Below, in pieces: positions 23,783 through 28,484 of a DNA stretch of 28,484 nucleotides. The DNA lies in NCBI GenBank assembly GCA_946998295.1, contig CAMPYS010000024.1:1-28484 (forward strand), in the 5' to 3' direction. This stretch comes from an uncultured Prevotella sp. GTDB lineage: Bacteria; Bacteroidota; Bacteroidia; Bacteroidales; Bacteroidaceae. Position 1 is the stretch's first letter. Every line of letters begins with the position of its first letter. A program made the translations under genes and the position numbers. A model generated the notes under the pieces. It was not told the DNA's origin and searched no databases. It saw only the letters and a list, made by a program, of their open reading frames with translations.

Positions 23783-25270
23783 TTATTTATCAAGTTTCCA
23801 AGATACACCATCTTTTGTGTCTTTTATTTGGAATCCAGCTTCAGTTAATGCGTTACGTATCTGATCGCTTACAGCCCATTCTTTATTAGCCTTTGCCTTA
23901 GCTCTAAGGTCAAGAACCATATCTACAACTTTTCCGTATGCTTTTTCTCGTTCTACATTATTTGAACTATATTCATTTTCTAATCCAAGAATATCAAATG
24001 CAAATAAGCGTATGACTTGTTTCAGTTCCTCCAAATCATCTTTATCTATTTGTGATTTGTGATTTAAAACAGAGTTTATTATATGGCAGCCTTCAAAAAG
24101 TAATGACAAAACAGTAGGCGTTGATAAATCATCGTTCATCGCATCATAACAATTTTGTCTAAAATCTTTAATGAATTTCTTATTTTCAGGTGAAGTTTTA
24201 TCAGATGTTTGTAAGTTCTCCAAGTCTTCTATTCCGTTTATAAGTTTTTCATATCCTTTTTCTGCTGCTTGTAAAGCTTTGTTTGAAAAGTCAACAGTTC
24301 CGCGATAATGTGCAGATAATATAAAAAATCTTATAGTCATAGGACTGTATGCTTGTGTTAAAGAAGCATGTGTTCCATTAAAAAATTGATTTAGTGTGAT
24401 AAAGTTACCTAACGATTTACCCATTTTTTGTCCATCTATGGTAATCATATTATTATGCATCCAATATTTTACCATTTGTTCCCCTTGAGATGCTACCGCT
24501 TGAGCAATTTCACACTCATGGTGAGGGAATATTAAGTCCATACCACCACCATGTATATCAAAATGTGAACCTAAATATTTACGTCCCATTGCTGTACACT
24601 CACAATGCCAACCAGGAAAGCCATCACTCCATAGAGATGGCCATCTCATAATATGTTCAGGTTGTGCTTTTTTCCATAAAGCAAAGTCTACTTGATTTTT
24701 TTTCTCATTTACGCCACTTAATTTCCGAGAGTTATTTATCATATCGGTGGTATTACGTCCTGAGAGAATACCATATTTATGAGCTTGGTTATATTTTACA
24801 ACATCAAAATAAACACTTCCATTACTTTCATAAGCAAATCCGTTGTCTATTATTTGTTTTATTAATTCTTCTTGTTCAATGATATGACCTGTTGCATTGG
24901 GTTCTATAGAGGGAGGAAGCACATTTAGCTTTTTCATGGCCTCATGATAGCTATTTGTATAAAACTGAGCCACTTCCATAGGCTCAAGTTGTTCTAATCT
25001 TGCTTTTTTCTCTATTTTATCATCTCCCTCATCTGCATCATGCTCTAAGTGTCCTACATCAGTAATATTTCGTACATATCTAACCTTATATCCAATATGC
25101 TTAAGATACCTAAAAAGAATATCAAAGGTAATAGCAGGCCGTGCATGTCCTAAATGTGGTTCTCCATAAACTGTTGGTCCACAAACATAAAGACCTACGT
25201 GTGGTGGAGCTATAGGTTGAAAACGTTCTTTTTGTCGATGTAATGTATTGTATATTACTAATTCCTGCAT
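23783..25270 (-). CDS. cysS: cysteinyl-tRNA synthetase
   Basis: A 495-residue class I aminoacyl-tRNA synthetase charging tRNA-Cys. The HIGH motif is EPHLGHARPA. The zinc-binding residues are in YVCGPTVYG (Cys30), GWHCECTAMG and FPHHECEIAQ. The KMSKS loop reads KMGKSLGNFI. The C-terminal DALR-type anticodon region (AMNDDLSTPTVLSLLF) and the final KDGVSWKL are typical. It is the first gene of the minus-strand run cysS-rpoN-PAP2-purE-ispG and has a -7 box (CAAAATTA on plus, 25299-25306) 28 bases upstream. Confidence 0.96.
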   Translation of the reverse strand: MQELVIYNTLHRQKERFQPIAPPHVGLYVCGPTVYGEPHLGHARPAITFDILFRYLKHIGYKVRYVRNITDVGHLEHDADEGDDKIEKKARLEQLEPMEVAQFYTNSYHEAMKKLNVLPPSIEPNATGHIIEQEELIKQIIDNGFAYESNGSVYFDVVKYNQAHKYGILSGRNTTDMINNSRKLSGVNEKKNQVDFALWKKAQPEHIMRWPSLWSDGFPGWHCECTAMGRKYLGSHFDIHGGGMDLIFPHHECEIAQAVASQGEQMVKYWMHNNMITIDGQKMGKSLGNFITLNQFFNGTHASLTQAYSPMTIRFFILSAHYRGTVDFSNKALQAAEKGYEKLINGIEDLENLQTSDKTSPENKKFIKDFRQNCYDAMNDDLSTPTVLSLLFEGCHIINSVLNHKSQIDKDDLEELKQVIRLFAFDILGLENEYSSNNVEREKAYGKVVDMVLDLRAKAKANKEWAVSDQIRNALTEAGFQIKDTKDGVSWKLDK

Positions 25271-25298
25271 ATCATTTATTTTTATTATTTTATTCCTG

Positions 25299-25306
25299 CA
25301 AAATTA
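25299..25306 (-). promoter_or_regulatory. -7 element for cysS operon
   Basis: On the minus strand TAATTTTG matches TAnnTTTG, 28 bases before the cysS ATG. No good TTTG lies 20 bases upstream, so the -33 element is weak or absent. Confidence 0.5.
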
Positions 25307-25427
25307 CAAAATAAAACAGACTAACACTTCTTAATATATATAATTATTTTTATAATTGTATGGTTTACCTTTATTTTACGATATTTCTAAAAGAAAAGCT
25401 ATAATAATAAGTTTAAAATATTTGTAT

Positions 25428-25435
25428 TAACTTTG
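25428..25435 (+). promoter_or_regulatory. -7 element for lipoprotein-metG
   Basis: TAACTTTG matches the -7 consensus, 26 bases before the ATG at 25462. The sequence 20 bases upstream is AT-rich without TTTG. Confidence 0.5.
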
Positions 25436-25461
25436 CAAATTATAATTATAATCATTTATAT

Positions 25462-26016
25462 ATGAAGAAAAGTTTATATGTTATTGTAGTAGCATTTTTT
25501 TTATTAGTATTTTCACGATGTATTTCAACTCAAACAACAGTTAAAAAGATAGATTCTGTAACAACTAAAGATACTATTGTACCAATTAAGGTTGAACCTA
25601 ACAAGAATGTTATAAGTATCAATGAATTAATTACAATGTTCGAAGATCCAACTACCACTAAAGCGATAATAAAGAAGTATGGCTATTCTTTAAAGCGTGA
25701 TTATGAAATTTATAATTTTGATAAATTCTCACACATATATTATAAGAATTGTAAGTTAGCAAAGATTCTTGTTGATAACAAATATGAAGATTATCCCAAA
25801 CCTTTACGTAAAGGTACATCCAGTTATATTGCTTTTAAAGACGGTACAATTTTGTTAGCTGTATTTAATCAGGCTGTATATGACAATCTTCTTGCTCAAG
25901 TAAAAGCAGCAGGTTTTATACTTGATATGCCTGGCAACGAAGATATATATATAAAAGGTAATCTAATAATAGGGTGCTATTCTGGAGCAAAAACAATAAG
26001 AATAAAGAAATCATAA
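25462..26016 (+). CDS. putative lipoprotein of unknown function
   Basis: A 184-residue protein I do not recognise. MKKSLYVIVVAFFLLVF is a hydrophobic export signal ending FSRC (Cys20). Arg at -1 is a poor lipobox, so it may be a non-standard lipoprotein or a non-lipidated protein. After a Thr/Lys-rich linker (to about 50), residues 52-184 look like a small alpha/beta domain: NELITMFEDPTTTKAIIKKYGY, then alternating strands (HIYYKNCKLAKIL, SSYIAFKDGTILLAVF) and AQVKAAGFILD. It ends GAKTIRIKKS. metG begins 31 bases downstream with no promoter between, so the two may share a transcript. Confidence 0.7.
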   Translation: MKKSLYVIVVAFFLLVFSRCISTQTTVKKIDSVTTKDTIVPIKVEPNKNVISINELITMFEDPTTTKAIIKKYGYSLKRDYEIYNFDKFSHIYYKNCKLAKILVDNKYEDYPKPLRKGTSSYIAFKDGTILLAVFNQAVYDNLLAQVKAAGFILDMPGNEDIYIKGNLIIGCYSGAKTIRIKKS

Positions 26017-26047
26017 AATATAGAATATATATATATAAATACTAATT

Positions 26048-28111
26048 ATGGAAGATAAAAAATACAAGAGAACGACAATTACTGCAGCATTACCGTATGC
26101 TAATGGAGGAGTACATATAGGACATTTAGCAGGGGTTTATATTCCTTCTGATATATATGCTCGTTATCTTAGACTTAAGAAAGAAAAAGTTATTTTTATC
26201 TGTGGAAGTGATGAGCATGGAGTGCCTATTACTTTACGTGCAAAAAAAGAGGGAGTTACTCCTCAAGATATTTGCAATAGATACCATAAAATGATAAAAG
26301 ATTCATTTGAGGAGTTTGGTATATCATTTGATATATATAGTCGTACTACAAGTGATACCCATAATAAGTTTGCTTCTAACTTTTTTAAAAAGCTGTATGA
26401 TGATGGAAAGTTAATTGAAAAAGAAAGCGAGCAATTATATGATGAGAGTGCAAAACAGTTTCTTGCAGATAGATATGTTATAGGCGAGTGTCCCCATTGC
26501 CATAATGAAAATGCTTATGGTGATCAATGTGAGAAATGTGGGAGCGACCTTAGTCCTATGGAATTAATAAACCCTCATTCTGTTATATCTGGCTCAAAGC
26601 CTGTAATAAAAAAAACAAAGAACTGGTATTTACCATTAAATAATTACCAAGAATGGTTAAAGCAATGGATATTAGAAGGGCATAAAGAGTGGCGTCCTAA
26701 TGTGTACGGTCAATGTAAAAGTTGGTTAGAAATGGACTTAAAGCCACGTGCCATGACGCGCGACCTTAATTGGGGTATACCTGTTCCTATAGAGGGAGCC
26801 GAAGGTAAAGTTCTATATGTTTGGTTCGATGCACCTATAGGTTATATATCAAACACAAAAGAGCTATGCGACAAAAACCCTACTAAGTATGGTAATTGGG
26901 AACAATGGTGGCAAGATCCTGAAACAAGATTAATTCACTTTATAGGTAAAGATAATATTGTTTTCCATTGCATAATATTTCCAAGTATGTTAAAAGCACA
27001 TGGAAATTATATACTTCCTGATAATGTCCCTTCCAATGAATTTTTAAACCTTGAGAATAACAAGATTTCAACAAGTAGGAATTGGGCTGTTTGGTTACAT
27101 GAATATTTAGTAGACTTTCCTAACAAGCAAGATACTCTTCGTTACGTACTTACGGCTAATGCACCAGAAACAAAGGATAATAACTTTACATGGAAAGACT
27201 TTCAAGAAAGAAATAATAGCGAACTTGTTGCTATATATGGTAATTTTGTTAATAGAGCATTACAATTAACTTGGAAATACTGGAAAGGTGTTGTGCCACA
27301 TTGTGGGCAGCTTTTAGAGGTTGATAAACAGGCTATAGCTGAATTTAAAGATGTAAAAGATAAAGTAGAACATTATTTAGATTGTTTCAAGTTCCGTGAA
27401 GCTCAAAAAGAAGCAATGACTTTAGCAAGAATAGGTAATAGATATATAACAGAATGTGAACCTTGGAAAATATGGAAGACTGATCCTAACAGAGTTGAAA
27501 CTATCTTAAATATATCTTTACAGTTAGTTGCTAATTTAAGTATTGTTTTTGAACCGTTCTTACCATTTAGTAGTAAGGAACTTAGAGATATGTTAAATCT
27601 CTCTGACTATGATTGGTCGCAGCTCGGTAGTACTGAAATATTAAAAACAGGTCATCAACTTAAAGAACCACACTTGTTATTTGAAAAAATAGAAGACGAT
27701 GCAATAGATAGACAATTAAAGAAACTTGAGGAAACTAAAAAAGCTAATGAGGCTTCTAACTATACAGCAAAGCCTATAAAGCCTAATATAGAATTTAGTG
27801 AATTTGAGAAGTTAGATTTACGTGTAGGAAATATAATAGATTGCAAACCAGTTAAAAAGAGTAAGAAGTTATTACATTTTACGATAGACGATGGGTCTGG
27901 CAAAGAACGTACTATATTAAGTGGTATAGCAGGATATTATAAGCCTGAGGAACTTATAGGAAAAGATGTTCTATTTGTTGCAAATCTTGCACCACGTAAA
28001 ATTATGGGTATTGAAAGTCAAGGAATGATATTGTCTGCTGTCAATTACGACGATTCGTTAAGCGTTACTACAATATTAAACAAGGTAAAACCAGGAAGCC
28101 AAGTAGGATAA
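26048..28111 (+). CDS. metG: methionyl-tRNA synthetase
   Basis: A 687-residue class I synthetase charging tRNA-Met. HIGH motif: ALPYANGGVHIGHLAG. The zinc knuckle is CPHCHNENAYGDQCEKCG (Cys148, 151, 161, 164). The catalytic-loop region GIPVP and YVWFDAPIGYIS is present, and the KMSKS equivalent reads KISTSRNWAVW. The anticodon-binding helical domain follows, and the last 110 or so residues form an EMAP/Trbp111-type OB-fold (FEKLDLRVGNIIDCKPVKKS, APRKIMGIESQGMILSA) that mediates dimerisation and tRNA binding. The overall length fits the long bacterial form. Confidence 0.97.
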   Translation: MEDKKYKRTTITAALPYANGGVHIGHLAGVYIPSDIYARYLRLKKEKVIFICGSDEHGVPITLRAKKEGVTPQDICNRYHKMIKDSFEEFGISFDIYSRTTSDTHNKFASNFFKKLYDDGKLIEKESEQLYDESAKQFLADRYVIGECPHCHNENAYGDQCEKCGSDLSPMELINPHSVISGSKPVIKKTKNWYLPLNNYQEWLKQWILEGHKEWRPNVYGQCKSWLEMDLKPRAMTRDLNWGIPVPIEGAEGKVLYVWFDAPIGYISNTKELCDKNPTKYGNWEQWWQDPETRLIHFIGKDNIVFHCIIFPSMLKAHGNYILPDNVPSNEFLNLENNKISTSRNWAVWLHEYLVDFPNKQDTLRYVLTANAPETKDNNFTWKDFQERNNSELVAIYGNFVNRALQLTWKYWKGVVPHCGQLLEVDKQAIAEFKDVKDKVEHYLDCFKFREAQKEAMTLARIGNRYITECEPWKIWKTDPNRVETILNISLQLVANLSIVFEPFLPFSSKELRDMLNLSDYDWSQLGSTEILKTGHQLKEPHLLFEKIEDDAIDRQLKKLEETKKANEASNYTAKPIKPNIEFSEFEKLDLRVGNIIDCKPVKKSKKLLHFTIDDGSGKERTILSGIAGYYKPEELIGKDVLFVANLAPRKIMGIESQGMILSAVNYDDSLSVTTILNKVKPGSQVG

Positions 28112-28196
28112 AATACGTATCCATAGACATATAATAAAATATGTAATACTCTAAAAAATAAGTAGTTTATATTATTATAGAAATACTTTTAAACTT
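28112..28196. other. AT-rich spacer after metG
   Basis: Nothing definite. No GC-rich hairpin followed by T residues is visible, so the metG terminator is not identified. Confidence 0.5.
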
Positions 28197-28228
28197 GTTG
28201 AATATTTACGTATCAAATATTACGTTTG
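28197..28228 (+). promoter_or_regulatory. promoter for the gene leaving the window
   Basis: GTTG (28197-28200), 20 bases, TACGTTTG (28221-28228). The -7 box is a full match and the -33 box matches three of four. The next ATG is at 28457, which would give a leader of about 220 bases. Confidence 0.6.
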
Positions 28229-28456
28229 TACAGTTTATTAGTAAAGAAAACAAAAAGAATTAAAATAACAAGAAGTTTATAAAAACTATTACAACGTTAT
28301 AGCCACAACGTTATAATCACGACAAAGGTATTTGGTAGAAGGTGGAAACCTTCACCGTACCATTGTCACAAATAAATTACATTACTCCAATTTAGAAAAT
28401 AAACAAGCTAAAGTTTTTATAGTGTTAGCTACTATAAAATAAAATAAATAATCCCT
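28229..28456 (+). promoter_or_regulatory. long structured 5' leader
   Basis: Between the promoter and the ATG at 28457 there is a direct repeat ACAACGTTATA (at about 28290 and 28304). An extended hairpin at 28321-28367 consists of GACAA/TTGTC, one A-A mismatch, GGTA/TACC, an internal loop, GGT/ACC, a bulged A, and GAAGGT/ACCTTC closed by a GGAA tetraloop (GNRA class). The pairing is about 18 bp. It may be a cis-regulatory RNA or a dispersed intergenic repeat. No known riboswitch is recognised. Confidence 0.45.
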
Positions 28457-28484
28457 ATGAATAAAGAGTCTTTAAAAAATTATT
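28457..28484 (+). CDS. start of next gene, truncated by window end
   Basis: ATG at 28457 with nine complete codons (MNKESLKNY) open to the edge. It is supported by the promoter at 28197-28228 and by the absence of any other gene here. Too short to identify. Confidence 0.4.

Noticed and set aside
27061..27095. MetG KMSKS loop reading KISTSR, and CysS reading KMGKS (24413-24427 region)
   Set aside because: Both are natural variants of the loop with the key second lysine or arginine context kept; they do not suggest inactive enzymes.
28317..28446. 42-codon plus-strand open frame in the leader (VEGGNLHRTIV region)
   Set aside because: No ATG, preceded by a stop at 28314, and overlaps the hairpin; treated as non-coding leader.
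1..28484. search for CRISPR arrays, integrase, toxin-antitoxin pairs, secondary-metabolite clusters and defence islands
   Set aside because: No regular spaced repeats and no recombinase, nuclease or other hallmark gene were found; the repeats present are palindromes and terminal-repeat motifs.

Overview
The window looks like the chromosome of a low-GC Bacteroidales bacterium, most likely Prevotella or a close relative. The reasons are Bacteroidetes-type promoters (TTTG, 20 bases, TAnnTTTG) in front of several genes, an OMP_b-brl_3-type outer-membrane protein, a fimbrillin-like lipoprotein preceded by a tiny Bacteroidales-style ORF, the long form of IspG, DUF4254 next to a GT9 glycosyltransferase, and three FKBP isomerases in a row. 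Genus is inferred from family content only.

Layout. (1) 1-730: an unresolved left end, a terminator, a DUF4325 STAS-like gene (-) and, just upstream of it, what appears to be only the C-terminus of an ATP-binding partner. (2) 732-6106: a block with visibly higher GC (about 43-45% in sampled lines, against 25-35% on either side). It holds an outer-membrane beta-barrel protein (-) and, divergently, a 53-aa small protein plus a 765-aa lipoprotein with a FISUMP-like C-terminal domain. The 590-base space between them carries two divergent promoters, a T15 tract and a dyad. (3) 6107-6907: a repeat-rich spacer with a terminator, MITE-like terminal repeats and a large palindromic complex, ending at the promoter of tRNA-Leu(UAA). 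(4) 7049-14500 (+): a thioredoxin-like lipoprotein without the CXXC motif, comM/yifB, a U32 peptidase-family protein, sufE, a TrmH-type RNA methyltransferase, then pta and ackA (acetyl-CoA to acetate with ATP formation). (5) 14609-17191 (-): three FKBP prolyl isomerases predicted to be cytoplasmic, lipid-anchored and periplasmic. (6) 17327-18989 (-): DUF4254 and GT9, a surface-glycan gene pair. (7) 19095-25270 (-): a tightly packed probable operon cysS, rpoN, PAP2-like membrane protein, purE, ispG. (8) 25462-28111 (+): a small putative lipoprotein and metG, followed by a promoter, a long structured leader and the first nine codons of the next gene.

The right three quarters is ordinary housekeeping chromosome. 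The unusual material lies in the left 6.5 kb (a likely acquired surface-protein block next to a decapitated gene and repeats) and at the extreme right end (the structured leader). I found no CRISPR array, prophage, intact transposase, rRNA, or recognisable new multi-gene defence system.
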